This document shows positions 48,601 through 57,041 of a stretch of 64,000 nucleotides of DNA, in pieces. The stretch covers positions 1 to 64,000 of the forward strand of contig NZ_JAOQJF010000004.1 of assembly GCF_025567195.1 (NCBI RefSeq). Reading direction: 5' to 3'. How positions within the stretch are numbered: the first letter of the stretch is position 1; each line of letters starts with the position of its first letter. The notes under the pieces are model-generated. The model ran no database searches and had not been told where the DNA came from. It saw only the letters and a list, made by a program, of their open reading frames with translations. This DNA is from Alitiscatomonas aceti (lineage in GTDB: Bacteria; Bacillota; Clostridia; Lachnospirales; Lachnospiraceae). Made by a program: the position numbers and the translations under genes.

Positions 48601-51600
48601 TTATTTAACAAATAAATCTGTACGGGATGATCTTTCGCATGGATTTGGACGAAAGAAGGCAGCTGCGTTTGCATCGATAAAGGATGTACTCGAAAACGGG
48701 TTGGTTTTGCGCCATTCAAAGAACTGGAAAAATCGTCGTTATGATGCTGTTGTAATCGGCGGGAAAATCACCATCGAAGAAGGAGAGGATGCAGGCGAAT
48801 ATTATGAGGTCTGTGTTGTCCGTGTGGGAGAAGATAATCGTTTATACTTACATGAAGTTGATATAGAAAAGACGGATAGCGTCCCGTTCAACTACGCCGA
48901 GGATTTCTCCAGGGACAGTAGCGGCTACGACTATCCGTCTATAAACAGTGTATTCGAAAAGTTAAGGGAAGTCAATAGGTCTGTTGAAAAATCAGAAGGA
49001 ACAAGTGAGGGAGACCTGGAGCCAGATACATCCGAAAGTAATGAAGTTGACTCTGCTCCAGGAGACAGTGTTCGACTCCAGCTGGAGGACGTGGACCAGG
49101 AGCAGTATGACAGTCTGACTGCAGAAAACAAGGAACTCCGGGAAGCGAATGAGGAGTTAAAGAGGCAGCTGACGCTTACAAAGGATTATGCCCCCAGAAT
49201 AGAGGATATAAAAAAGACCGCCAGGGAGCTGTTAAAGACATATAATTCCGGGTACTCACAGAAAAGCCTTGAAAATAACCTGTCCAAGCTCTATACATAC
49301 ATGCACTCGACCGGAGGATCGGATATGGAGGAAACCGACCGGGCTGCCCTGGCAATAGCAAGAAGCATCGTAAAGAATGCTAGATTGGAAGATGATATTA
49401 GGGAGGAGTATAAGGGAATCATATCCCATATGAGAACGACCAGAATCACGTTGCCAGCAAATAACCGTGCAGATCTGGACGCGGAAGGAGGATATGAGAC
49501 CTTCCGGAAGAAATACTTCGGAAAACTTCGGATTGGAAATGAAGGAACCGGAGTAGACAAGGTTTATGATGAGTTGGCCGGGATGTCGCCGGAACTGTTT
49601 CCAGCAGAGATCATCAATCCAGCAGATCAGCTGATCCATATCGCCCAGGTATATGACAGCCTTCAGCCGCAGATCAGGAACCCGTATCATGCCAATATGG
49701 ATGAGATAGCGGAGATTATTGCCCAGGAGATCAAAGGTAAGTCCGTGGATATCCGTGCACTGCCGCCAACGATGGCGGACAGGATGCAGGCTGAAGTATT
49801 CCGTGCAAACCGCAAGTATCTGGAAAAGACCGAAGCCTACAAGAGTCGTTTAAAAGGAGAATATGAATCAGACATCACCGCGGCGGAGAAAGAAGCCAGC
49901 AGGCAGAGGCATGAGATCAATCTGAAGATCCGGAGCCTGGCCGAACAGTACCGTGCGTATGGAACAGGGAACACGGATGAAGAAAAGGCCGAAATCCGAA
50001 AACTGAAAAAAGAGAACTGGAAGAAGCAGGAGGAGCTCCGTGCAAAGCGTAAGGAGTTAGAGGACAAGGTTAATTTTGATCTTCTGGCCGGAAAAATGAA
50101 GTACCAGAGGAGGAGGGACGCCGCAGAATCCAGGAAGCATCGGGAACATATCATCCGGGATGTAAATGAAATGGGCCGGTGGCTGGACACGCCGACGGAT
50201 AAAAAGCATGTACCGGAATCGCTCCGTGTTCCATTGGCGGAGTTTTTATCTGGTATGGATTACAGCTCATTCAGAACAAACACAGAGGGGAAGCCAACGA
50301 ACAGAACTGTGCAGTGGTTGAAGCTGAAGGATCAGTTCGCACAAATTGCGGAGGCTGGAAGCACTCTGGAGGAAGGGGAAACGGTATATATGGATGTGGA
50401 TCCGGATCTGGCAGAGAAAATGATTAAGCTGACAGATCGGGTCGATTCCTTTGACCGGCTTGAAGATCTGGAACTTAAGGATCTGCGGATACTAAGAGAT
50501 GTTGTGGCATCAATCAAGCATTGTATACAGGATGCCAATCGGCTTTTTGAAAACAAAAATTATGAAAAAGTTGAAGATGTCTCAAAAATGGTCTTAAAGG
50601 ATCTGAAGGACAGAGCCGGAAAAGTAGAGTTTGCCGGTGTAAGAGGAACCGCATCCAGCCTGCTGAACTACGAAATGCTGGATGCAGGAACAATGTTTGA
50701 GCAGATGGGACCGGCAATGGAAACTGTATACAAAGAGGCGAGAAGGGGATTTGACAAAAAAGTAGAATATACCAGGAATGCACAGGATTACATGGAAAAG
50801 CTGCTTAAGGATAAGAATATCTCGCAAAAAACGTTGAAGGAATGGACCGGAAAGAAAGCGGAACAGAAAACGTTTGAAGTCGGAAGTGGAACATTGACAT
50901 TTACTCCAGCCCAGATAATGAGCCTGTACGTCCTGAATAAGCGAGATGCAGCCAGAGAACATCTTTACAACAAAGAAGGAGGAATCCGACGTGATAAAAC
51001 ATTGACATATGATAAAGAAAAGCGCGGGTATGTATTCAAAAAGGATGAAAAACCTATCGCCGTAACTCCGTTGGAAGTGCAGAAAATCACAGATACATTG
51101 TCACGGGATCAGAAAGATATTGCAGATGCCATCGTAAAATATTTCACGACGGTAACAAGCGAATGGGGAAACGAGGTTTCCATGCGTCTGTATGGATATA
51201 AAAAATTCAATGCCAAAAACTATTTCCCGATTGTATCAGACAAAAACTATATTCCGATAAAAGAGACAGAACTGGGTGCAGTAATTACGACATTAAAAAA
51301 CATGGGATCAACCAAACATACAACCCCTGGCGCAAACAATCCGATCATCATTGAGGACATTTTTGACGTGTACACGCGACAGGCGGACCAGATGGGGAGT
51401 TACAATGCTTTCGTGGTACCATTAACAGATCTGCAAAAAGTTTTCAACTATAAGGAACCGGGAGGAGGAAGCGTAAGAGAGGCCCTGGAACGTGTATTCG
51501 GAAAAGGTGGACAGGAATACATTAAAGGTCTGATGATCGATCTGAACGGAACAGCTCCATCGGAAAGGAATTTTGTAGCGGAGCTGACCAGAAATATGAA

Positions 51601-53398
51601 ATCGGCTGCAGTCGGCGCCAACCTGCGGACCGCGATCCAGCAGCCAACTGCGTATGTGCGTGCGGCCGCAGAAATCAGCCCAAAATACCTTGCGAAAGGA
51701 TTAAAACTCCATGTAGGGAAGGAAGAATGGGAACGGTGTAAGAAATATGCTCCGATCGCACAGTGGAAGGACTGGGGATATTTTGACATCAATACCGGGC
51801 GATCCATGAAAAATATCATGATGGGACCGGAGAATCTGAAAGAATCCATCATCGAAAAATCAATGTGGATGGCTGGGAAGGGAGACGAGATTGCATGGGC
51901 CAGGCTGTGGATGGCCGTTCAGAAAGAAACAAAGGATCTGCATCCAGAGATAAAAGAAGGGAGTGAGGAATTTTACAGGATATCAGGAGAGCGTTTTTCC
52001 GAAATCATAGATAAAACGCAGGTAGTCGATTCAGTTTTACACCGCAGTAAGCTGATGAAATCCAAGGATGGCTTAAAGCAGATGTATACGTCATTTATGT
52101 CTGAGCCGACAAAGACATATAACATGCTGTACAGGGCAATCGCAGACACCCGTACTAAGCCCACGAGCGAGAATAAAAAGAAACTGGCAAGAACGCTGGG
52201 GGTTTATGTTATCAACGCAGCAGCCACCGCCCTGGCGGCCTCTGTGGTGGATGCGCTCCGGGACGACGATGAAGACAAGAACTTCAAGGAGAAGTACCGG
52301 GCGGCCCTGTTTGGAGATCTCTGGCAGGATGAAGAGCTTTCATGGCCGGAAAAGATTGCGGTAGCATGGTCCGGTAACTTGGGAAGCAACCTGGATCCGG
52401 TCGGGATCCTGCCGATTGTAAAAGACATTGAGAGCATCTTTATGGGATACAGTATTGAAAGGACTGACATGTCAGCCTTCCAGGAGCTGTATTACACGAT
52501 CCAGAAATGGCAGAAAAAAATAGAGGGAGAGTCAGACCGGACAATCCCGGAGTTGCTAGTGGAGACCGCAAAACCGCTTAGTACAATTACCGGAATACCG
52601 GCCGGAAATGTCCTAAAGGATCTGAAGGCCGTGGTAGGCACATTTATCCAGTCCTTCGGGAGCCCGGAGATGAATTATGCCAGGAACAAGCTGTTTAAGG
52701 ACATCGACAGCCCAGATAACCTGTCAAATTATGTTGCAATGGCCATGAAGCAGTATGCGGACGGAAATGCAGATATGGGGGACCGGATCATACAGGATCT
52801 GAGGGATCTCGAGATCGAGGAAGTAGATAAGAAGATAAAGTCCAGGTATACAAAAAAACTAAAGGAGGACCCGCGGGTGATCCAGGCAGCCGAAAGTAAA
52901 CGGAGTGGGAAGACTGTGGAATACAGCCAGGCCGTGAAGGAGCTGGAGGAGGCTGGATTCGAACGGGAATATGTTGTATCCGCAGTCAAAAGCCTGGTCA
53001 ATAAAGCTGAATCAAACGAGGAAGAGGAGAGTATAGGGGAGGACAAGGAAGAGACGGAGAAGGAGGAGAAAAAGCCGGAAAAAGGGCTGTATACAGCAGG
53101 AGATGCAGTAAAAGCCGCAGAATCGTCCGTTGCAGACTTTAATGTGGTTGTAGACGAATTGATCCGGATTGAAACCGAGGAAGCGAAGGCAGAAGGAAAG
53201 AGCAGTTCAAAGGCAGATATTCAGAAGGAGGTGAGAAGCAGGGTAAAGTCTGCTTTCACACGTGAATACAAAAAATCCTATGTATCCGGGACGAATGCGG
53301 ACAGGCAGCAGATCCGAAAAAAGCTCTATAAGATCAAGATCGATGGGAAACAGCTGTACAGTGACACAGATTTCAAAAACTGGATCAAAGAGAAATAG
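45653..53398 (+). CDS. 2581-residue polyvalent internal virion protein
   Basis: A giant phage protein with several domains. It has Gly/Ala-rich helices (~250-460), a zincin metallopeptidase motif HELTH at residues 762-766, and an LPD3 or Barnase/EndoU-like polyvalent domain (~935-1085: LSHGFGRKKAAAFASIKDVLENG). Long coiled coils follow (~1145-1500), then an LPD38-like region (~1960-2200: MKSAAVGANLRTAIQQPTAYVR). Polyvalent proteins are packed in the capsid and ejected with DNA, where they disarm host defences or help entry. The gene carries the third 16-bp palindrome at residues ~597-602. TAAGGAGG precedes the ATG. Domain names carry moderate confidence; the zincin motif is clear. Confidence 0.75.
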   Translation: MAKKAATREDYMKKYGLTTGLTEDEELKTVSDRMMENARDYTDLEKAGKKFAGSRPARQAATREDYARQYGQTVRKEDGFLSLGNLRKQYKKDKEAMEFAEKIKNQTPKYGGTVLKPAESDRMISGAKANYGVGADWDRMIGEGREKDKNKNYTISGIRSGKVDLSMVDSGADRYKDMTTEEEDQYYYLLGKYGEKEAKDYLNGIDNALQARRMEREKAAARKLAKEHPVIGTLGNISASMLSGLGYLSDVTKKEYDPYSEGHYASAREAATREALKETVREKIWDSAATDFLVDTGLSIGQSVARLPMGKAGAALAGLGAATGGVEDAMERGASFDQAVGLGLAYGAAETGMERISIGGLQAMKEAPVYGLRDVAKNLGKQMATEASEEMATEFANTLSDRWIMGDKSNLSQAKEAYQEAGKSPWNAYLDIAKQIGLAGLGGAISGGVMGSGAAAIGVANQNRLGKGDMDFQEIADTIDTDTATYKDAESLERARNLQGLAQSYADIQSRGETLTGLQKGGFMRDYYDLARGMEEADQHVLEKNVQEDMKTNRENETGTKPQGVIREPETDTMARTETLIRPDQKEERIREAEEPVAPVQPDYTREEVAEHGNFGENGQKVFADSYDGMSTIDDYRKAFGRYYDAGRYNAEMETAEKAAIASVLTPDQAAAAYKAGAQDRNLIAGQRPEYVQGAPKTGMASDLSGMATGAQMQFAESVGKKTGLKIELVSKADGKAGAYVPEKGVIRLAVDSGNFLQTTSHELTHFIKDYAPDYYEGYKQTVIQALMNADNVSYDGLVEQYERRYQEAGQNLSREEITEEIAADATGRFLNDEVFIENLARDNRTIAEKIRDFLSDMVDAIKKLISGKGISKAAEGLHEQLDYYEQARDMYAYALDEASQKRKSGVEVSKKNRGSERFQIEKPELVTEEQIEKNYDAVRNMDSLVTIKGDEFQGTAREIRPQILKLYDSYENKIHNEVVGDIYLTNKSVRDDLSHGFGRKKAAAFASIKDVLENGLVLRHSKNWKNRRYDAVVIGGKITIEEGEDAGEYYEVCVVRVGEDNRLYLHEVDIEKTDSVPFNYAEDFSRDSSGYDYPSINSVFEKLREVNRSVEKSEGTSEGDLEPDTSESNEVDSAPGDSVRLQLEDVDQEQYDSLTAENKELREANEELKRQLTLTKDYAPRIEDIKKTARELLKTYNSGYSQKSLENNLSKLYTYMHSTGGSDMEETDRAALAIARSIVKNARLEDDIREEYKGIISHMRTTRITLPANNRADLDAEGGYETFRKKYFGKLRIGNEGTGVDKVYDELAGMSPELFPAEIINPADQLIHIAQVYDSLQPQIRNPYHANMDEIAEIIAQEIKGKSVDIRALPPTMADRMQAEVFRANRKYLEKTEAYKSRLKGEYESDITAAEKEASRQRHEINLKIRSLAEQYRAYGTGNTDEEKAEIRKLKKENWKKQEELRAKRKELEDKVNFDLLAGKMKYQRRRDAAESRKHREHIIRDVNEMGRWLDTPTDKKHVPESLRVPLAEFLSGMDYSSFRTNTEGKPTNRTVQWLKLKDQFAQIAEAGSTLEEGETVYMDVDPDLAEKMIKLTDRVDSFDRLEDLELKDLRILRDVVASIKHCIQDANRLFENKNYEKVEDVSKMVLKDLKDRAGKVEFAGVRGTASSLLNYEMLDAGTMFEQMGPAMETVYKEARRGFDKKVEYTRNAQDYMEKLLKDKNISQKTLKEWTGKKAEQKTFEVGSGTLTFTPAQIMSLYVLNKRDAAREHLYNKEGGIRRDKTLTYDKEKRGYVFKKDEKPIAVTPLEVQKITDTLSRDQKDIADAIVKYFTTVTSEWGNEVSMRLYGYKKFNAKNYFPIVSDKNYIPIKETELGAVITTLKNMGSTKHTTPGANNPIIIEDIFDVYTRQADQMGSYNAFVVPLTDLQKVFNYKEPGGGSVREALERVFGKGGQEYIKGLMIDLNGTAPSERNFVAELTRNMKSAAVGANLRTAIQQPTAYVRAAAEISPKYLAKGLKLHVGKEEWERCKKYAPIAQWKDWGYFDINTGRSMKNIMMGPENLKESIIEKSMWMAGKGDEIAWARLWMAVQKETKDLHPEIKEGSEEFYRISGERFSEIIDKTQVVDSVLHRSKLMKSKDGLKQMYTSFMSEPTKTYNMLYRAIADTRTKPTSENKKKLARTLGVYVINAAATALAASVVDALRDDDEDKNFKEKYRAALFGDLWQDEELSWPEKIAVAWSGNLGSNLDPVGILPIVKDIESIFMGYSIERTDMSAFQELYYTIQKWQKKIEGESDRTIPELLVETAKPLSTITGIPAGNVLKDLKAVVGTFIQSFGSPEMNYARNKLFKDIDSPDNLSNYVAMAMKQYADGNADMGDRIIQDLRDLEIEEVDKKIKSRYTKKLKEDPRVIQAAESKRSGKTVEYSQAVKELEEAGFEREYVVSAVKSLVNKAESNEEEESIGEDKEETEKEEKKPEKGLYTAGDAVKAAESSVADFNVVVDELIRIETEEAKAEGKSSSKADIQKEVRSRVKSAFTREYKKSYVSGTNADRQQIRKKLYKIKIDGKQLYSDTDFKNWIKEK
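47441..47456. repeat. 16-bp palindrome, copy 3
   Basis: GTTGCACCGGTGCAAC inside the polyvalent protein gene, read V-A-P-V-Q as in copy 1. Confidence 0.9.
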
Positions 53399-53471
53399 CA
53401 GCACGGGCCATGGGGGGAGAAATTCTTCCGTGACTCATGTTATATTGAGAAAAAGGAAGGGGGCTGAGGAG

Positions 53472-53804
53472 ATGGACGAGACAACGCGGGTAGAACTGGA
53501 ACGGATCCGCGACGAAGACAATCGACAGAATAAGCGTCTGGAGATTTTGGAGGGTGCCATGGAAGAGACGAGGACGCTTACAATTTCCATCCATGGATTG
53601 GCTGGAGATATGAAACAGATGTTAAGCGAGATGCAGAAGCAGGGAGAAAGTCTTGAAAAACTGGACAACAGGCTGGGGGCCCTGGAACAGGAACCTGGAA
53701 GGAAATGGAAGAGGATCGGAGACAGTATCCTGGATACTGCGGTCAAGTTGCTGGCTGGTGCGGCGATTACAGGTATTATTCTCCTGGCGGCGCAGCATAT
53801 TTAA
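53472..53804 (+). CDS. Haemolysin XhlA-like holin component
   Basis: The 110-residue protein has a coiled-coil N-terminal part (residues ~1-75) and one C-terminal transmembrane helix (LLAGAAITGIILLAAQHI). This is the XhlA-like layout of phage lysis accessory proteins. It is followed by a second small membrane protein. Together they should permeabilise the membrane for the endolysin, which lies far upstream. Confidence 0.75.
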   Translation: MDETTRVELERIRDEDNRQNKRLEILEGAMEETRTLTISIHGLAGDMKQMLSEMQKQGESLEKLDNRLGALEQEPGRKWKRIGDSILDTAVKLLAGAAITGIILLAAQHI

Positions 53805-53817
53805 GGAGGCGGAATGG

Positions 53818-54021
53818 ATGCGGGAAAAACTGGCAAAGCTGATTGATGTAAAGTCGATTATGACACTGGCCCTGACCGGTGGCTTTATTGGCCTGACCTG
53901 CGTGGGAGAGATTACGGGCGATCAGTTTCTGACGATCTATACCGTGATCGTGGGTTTTTATTTTGGCACTCAGTTTAACAAAAAAGCCCCCCCGGATGCG
54001 GCAACATCCAGGGGGAAATAG
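53818..54021 (+). CDS. Small holin-like membrane protein
   Basis: The 67-residue protein has two hydrophobic helices (IMTLALTGGFIGLTCV and FLTIYTVIVGFYFGTQF) and a charged C-terminus. AAGGAGG is 7 nt before the ATG at 53818. Size, topology and pairing with the XhlA-like gene suggest a holin. It is the last phage gene. Confidence 0.7.
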   Translation: MREKLAKLIDVKSIMTLALTGGFIGLTCVGEITGDQFLTIYTVIVGFYFGTQFNKKAPPDAATSRGK

Positions 54022-54027
54022 ACGTAG

Positions 54028-54043
54028 GTTGCACCGGTGCAAC
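54028..54043. repeat. 16-bp palindrome, copy 4
   Basis: GTTGCACCGGTGCAAC in non-coding DNA, 4 bp after the end of the last phage gene and 44 bp before the right arm site. Confidence 0.9.
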
Positions 54044-54086
54044 TTACAAGTGCGACTGAAAGGAATCCCAAAGAAGCAGGCGGTTA

Positions 54087-54103
54087 GTCACACACTTGTC
54101 ACA
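54087..54103 (+). promoter_or_regulatory. Candidate right integrase arm site
   Basis: GTCACACACTTGTCACA, identical to 12765-12781, 46 bp inside the attR core. Confidence 0.6.
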
Positions 54104-54149
54104 GATCATACCAAAACTCCTTGATTTTAATAGGTTTTTTAAAAGAATC

Positions 54150-54168
54150 TCTTAAGATTCGTTTAATT
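54150..54168 (+). other. attR core
   Basis: TCTTAAGATTCGTTTAATT, the exact partner of 12629-12647, marks the right prophage end. Confidence 0.85.
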
Positions 54169-54192
54169 CCCTGTATTTCCAACGGTTCCGGC

Positions 54193-54221
54193 TTGCGTTA
54201 TCCGGAAACTTCTAGTATAAT
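54193..54221 (+). promoter_or_regulatory. Promoter of the secreted wall-binding protein
   Basis: TTGCGT (54193-54198) and TATAAT (54216-54221) with a 17-bp spacer. It lies on the host side of attR, so prophage insertion 25 bp upstream leaves it intact. Confidence 0.75.
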
Positions 54222-54261
54222 CAGAACAGAAATGAAAATAAAAATCAGGAGTGAGGTTTAT

Positions 54262-55143
54262 ATGAAATTAAGAAAGGTATTATTACTGACAGCAGCAACG
54301 GCAGCCCTCGGGAGCATGAACGTGATCTCTGCATTTGCAGACGCAGTGGTTGTGGAAGAGGACGGAAGCATCCGGAATTCTTCTCCGGCGGAGACCACAG
54401 AGGGAGCCGCAGATACGGAATCCATGTTATACGGCTGGACCGAGCAGGGCTCCAACTGGGTGTATTACGATGGAAAGGGAAATACCGTAAAGGGCTGGAT
54501 CAAGGCAGAGGGCGGAGACGGCCGCGGAAATGAGGTATGGTTCTACACAGATCCGGAGACGGGCCTTATGGTAGCAAACCAGACAAGAGTGATCGATGGC
54601 GTATCCTATTCCTTCAATGAGGATGGAAGCTGGGTAGCCCCTGTTCCCACAGCACCCAAGGGAAAATTAAGCGGCGGCGTGTTTGCAAACACATGGTCCA
54701 ATATCCGCATTCCCCAGGTGATCGGCTCCACCAATACAGAGGTTGAAGCAGAGGAGCTGTTCTCCGACGATATTTACGGCACCATTGGAAATCCCAAGGT
54801 GACCTATGATTTCTCCATGAGCACAGATTTTGGTGAGCTGGAGATCTACTACGCCAATATGGCAAAGATGCCGGAGATGGATGCGGCAACGTTTGCAGCA
54901 CAGTTGGGAAATGCTGAAAAAGGCAAGACTGGCCAGGTGGGTGCCGTTGAGACCGTTACCGTAGGCGGCCAGAACTATTCCAAGGTCTCCATCACCAGGA
55001 CAAACAAGAAGGGCAAACAGAACCAGACCTCTTTCTACTGCAGAAAGCAGGAGAGCTTTATGGTGATCTTAGCCACCAGCTGCACTATGTCGGATGCAGG
55101 CGCTATGGCAGATGTTGTAAATATGATCACAGCAGCCCAGTAA
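54262..55143 (+). CDS. Secreted protein with cell-wall-binding repeats
   Basis: The 293-residue protein starts with a signal peptide (MKLRKVLLLTAATAALGS then FADA), followed by choline-binding-type repeats (LYGWTEQGSNWVYYDGKGN, residues ~53-110) and a C-terminal alpha/beta domain (~125-293) that is not recognised. It is probably attached non-covalently to the cell wall. AGGAGTGAGG precedes the ATG at 54262. It is the first host gene after the prophage. Confidence 0.85.
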   Translation: MKLRKVLLLTAATAALGSMNVISAFADAVVVEEDGSIRNSSPAETTEGAADTESMLYGWTEQGSNWVYYDGKGNTVKGWIKAEGGDGRGNEVWFYTDPETGLMVANQTRVIDGVSYSFNEDGSWVAPVPTAPKGKLSGGVFANTWSNIRIPQVIGSTNTEVEAEELFSDDIYGTIGNPKVTYDFSMSTDFGELEIYYANMAKMPEMDAATFAAQLGNAEKGKTGQVGAVETVTVGGQNYSKVSITRTNKKGKQNQTSFYCRKQESFMVILATSCTMSDAGAMADVVNMITAAQ

Positions 55144-55160
55144 CAGGAAGAATAATAAGG

Positions 55161-55190
55161 ACGCTCCGGGAGATTCCCGGGGCGTTTTTG
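55161..55190 (+). terminator. Terminator of the secreted protein gene
   Basis: ACGCTCCGGGA pairs with TCCCGGGGCGT (one G-T pair) and is followed by TTTTG. Confidence 0.85.
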
Positions 55191-55346
55191 CGTCATGGGG
55201 AAGGCGTCCTGCAGCAGACAGAGACTCCGCAGGCAGGCTTCCTTCTTATGTCTGCAAAATTTTCCATATGGGATAGTATTTCCTTGGAAAATGGTTTATA
55301 ATAAACAGGCGTGTAAAAATACGGAAACATACAATCTGGAGGAATT

Positions 55347-56081
55347 ATGTTAGAATTGCAGAATATTTCCTTTGGCGTGTCGGAAAGCCAGGGGAAAAAG
55401 GAGATTTTAAAGGATATCAGCCTGACGGTCGGTGAAAATAAATTTGTTGTGATCACGGGGCCCAACGGCGGCGGAAAATCGACCCTGGCTAAGATGATCA
55501 TGGGGATCGAGAAGCCCCGCTCCGGGAAGATCCTGTTTGACGGCCAGGATATTACAGAGAAGACCATCACAGAAAGAGCCAACCTGGGGATCAGCTTTGC
55601 CCTTCAGCAGCCGGTGCGCTTCAAGGGGGTCCATGTGCTGGATCTGATCCGCCTGGCAGCCAGAAAGGACCTTTCTGCCGCAGACGCCTGTAAATATCTG
55701 TCCGAGGTGGGATTATGCGCCAAGGATTATATCAACCGGGAGGTCAACGGAAACCTGTCCGGAGGAGAATTAAAGCGGATCGAGATCGCCACAGTCCTGG
55801 CCCGGGGCACAAAGCTTTCTGTGTTTGACGAGCCGGAGGCCGGTATCGATCTCTGGAGCTTCCAGAACCTGATCCAGGTGTTTGAGAAAATGCGGGAGAC
55901 CACCAATGGCTCGATCGTGATCATCTCCCACCAGGAACGGATCCTGGAGATCGCGGACGAGATCGTGGTGATCTCTGACGGCTCCATCTTAAAGCATGGG
56001 ACCAGGGATGAGATTCTGCCGGAGATTCTGGGAACGGCCTCTGCGCCTTCCGGATGTCAGTTTTACAGGAGGGAGGCATAA
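55347..56081 (+). CDS. sufC: Fe-S cluster assembly ATPase SufC
   Basis: The 244-residue ABC ATPase has Walker A GPNGGGKST (~residues 38-46), the signature LSGGELKRIEIA (~134-145), Walker B LSVFDEPEAGID and the H-loop ISHQ. The combination FDEPEAGIDLWSF is characteristic of SufC. It powers the SufB scaffold during cluster assembly. The gene forms a two-gene unit with a single SufB/D-like gene, the minimal Suf layout of many anaerobes. GGAGGAA precedes the ATG. Confidence 0.9.
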   Translation: MLELQNISFGVSESQGKKEILKDISLTVGENKFVVITGPNGGGKSTLAKMIMGIEKPRSGKILFDGQDITEKTITERANLGISFALQQPVRFKGVHVLDLIRLAARKDLSAADACKYLSEVGLCAKDYINREVNGNLSGGELKRIEIATVLARGTKLSVFDEPEAGIDLWSFQNLIQVFEKMRETTNGSIVIISHQERILEIADEIVVISDGSILKHGTRDEILPEILGTASAPSGCQFYRREA

Positions 56082-56083
56082 AC

Positions 56084-57001
56084 ATGGATAAGATCTTACA
56101 GACGCTTTTAGAAAAGGTGGCCGACCTGCACGGGGTACCGGAGGGGGCCTATAATATCCGAGCCAACGGCCAGATGGCCGGAAGAAATACGACGGCCAAC
56201 ATCGATATCGTCACAAGAGAGGACGGAAAGGGCATCGACGTACATGTTAAGCCGGGAACGAAAAAGGAGAGCGTGCATATTCCGGTGATCTTAAGCCAGA
56301 CGGGCTTAAATGAAACGGTGTGCAACGACTTTTTTGTGGGAGATGATGCGGATGTGACCATCATCGCCGGTTGTGGGATCCACAACGGCGGCGATATGGA
56401 ATCCCGCCACGACGGCATCCACCGGTTTTTTGTGGGAAAGAACGCGAAACTTAAATACGTGGAAAAGCATTACGGTGATGGAGACGGAAAAGGGGAACGG
56501 GTCATGAATCCCCGGACGGAGATCACCATGGATGAGGGAAGCTATATGGAGATGGAGAGCGTCCAGATCAAGGGCGTGGACTCCACAAAGAGGGATACAG
56601 TGGCCCATCTGGCGGCCGGGGCCAAGCTGGTGGTCCAGGAACGTCTTATGACCCATGGACGCCAGGATGCGGAAAGCCGGTTTGACGTCTGTCTGGATGG
56701 GGAAAATTCCAGCGCCAACATCATTTCCCGGTCTGTGGCCAGGGACCAGTCCCACCAGGCCTTCTACTCCAATCTTCAGGGCAATAGCCTGTGTGCCGGT
56801 CATACGGAATGCGATGCGATCATCATGGACGAAGCAAAGATCAGCTCTCTTCCGGAGATCACGGCAAACCATCCGGATGCGGCCCTGATCCATGAGGCGG
56901 CCATCGGAAAGATCGCCGGAGACCAGATCATTAAGCTGATGACTCTGGGACTGACAGAAGAAGAAGCGGAAGCCCAGATCGTCAATGGATTCCTGAAATA
57001 G
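56084..57001 (+). CDS. sufB: SufB/SufD-family Fe-S scaffold
   Basis: The 305-residue protein is shorter than classical SufB (~470) and consists mainly of the right-handed beta-helix core: DVTIIAGCGIHNGGDMESRHDGIH, MEMESVQIKGVDST, SRSVARDQSHQAFYSNLQGN, and C-terminal HEAAIGKIAGDQIIKLMTLGL. The cysteine and histidines in the CGIHNGG and SLCAGHTECDAI segments could bind clusters. It follows sufC by 2 bp and, like other two-gene systems, probably forms a SufB2C2 complex. Confidence 0.88.
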   Translation: MDKILQTLLEKVADLHGVPEGAYNIRANGQMAGRNTTANIDIVTREDGKGIDVHVKPGTKKESVHIPVILSQTGLNETVCNDFFVGDDADVTIIAGCGIHNGGDMESRHDGIHRFFVGKNAKLKYVEKHYGDGDGKGERVMNPRTEITMDEGSYMEMESVQIKGVDSTKRDTVAHLAAGAKLVVQERLMTHGRQDAESRFDVCLDGENSSANIISRSVARDQSHQAFYSNLQGNSLCAGHTECDAIIMDEAKISSLPEITANHPDAALIHEAAIGKIAGDQIIKLMTLGLTEEEAEAQIVNGFLK

Positions 57002-57041
57002 GGGAAGGAAACGCAGCAGATAAAGTCTTTAGGGGGAAAGC

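Larger units (their letters stand above)
12629..54168. mobile_element. Apparently complete podovirus-like prophage
   Basis: The region runs between 19-bp direct repeats and contains all expected modules: integrase, repressor and operators, replication, packaging, head, tail fibre, lysis. Genes run rightward except for the integrase, YHYH protein, repressor, two small accessory genes, hicAB and two silent fibre cassettes. Terminase, portal, N4-gp56-type capsid, P22-like connector and stabilisation proteins and large internal virion proteins, with no tape measure or sheath, argue for a short-tailed phage. Every structural frame appears intact, so it may be inducible. Confidence 0.93.
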
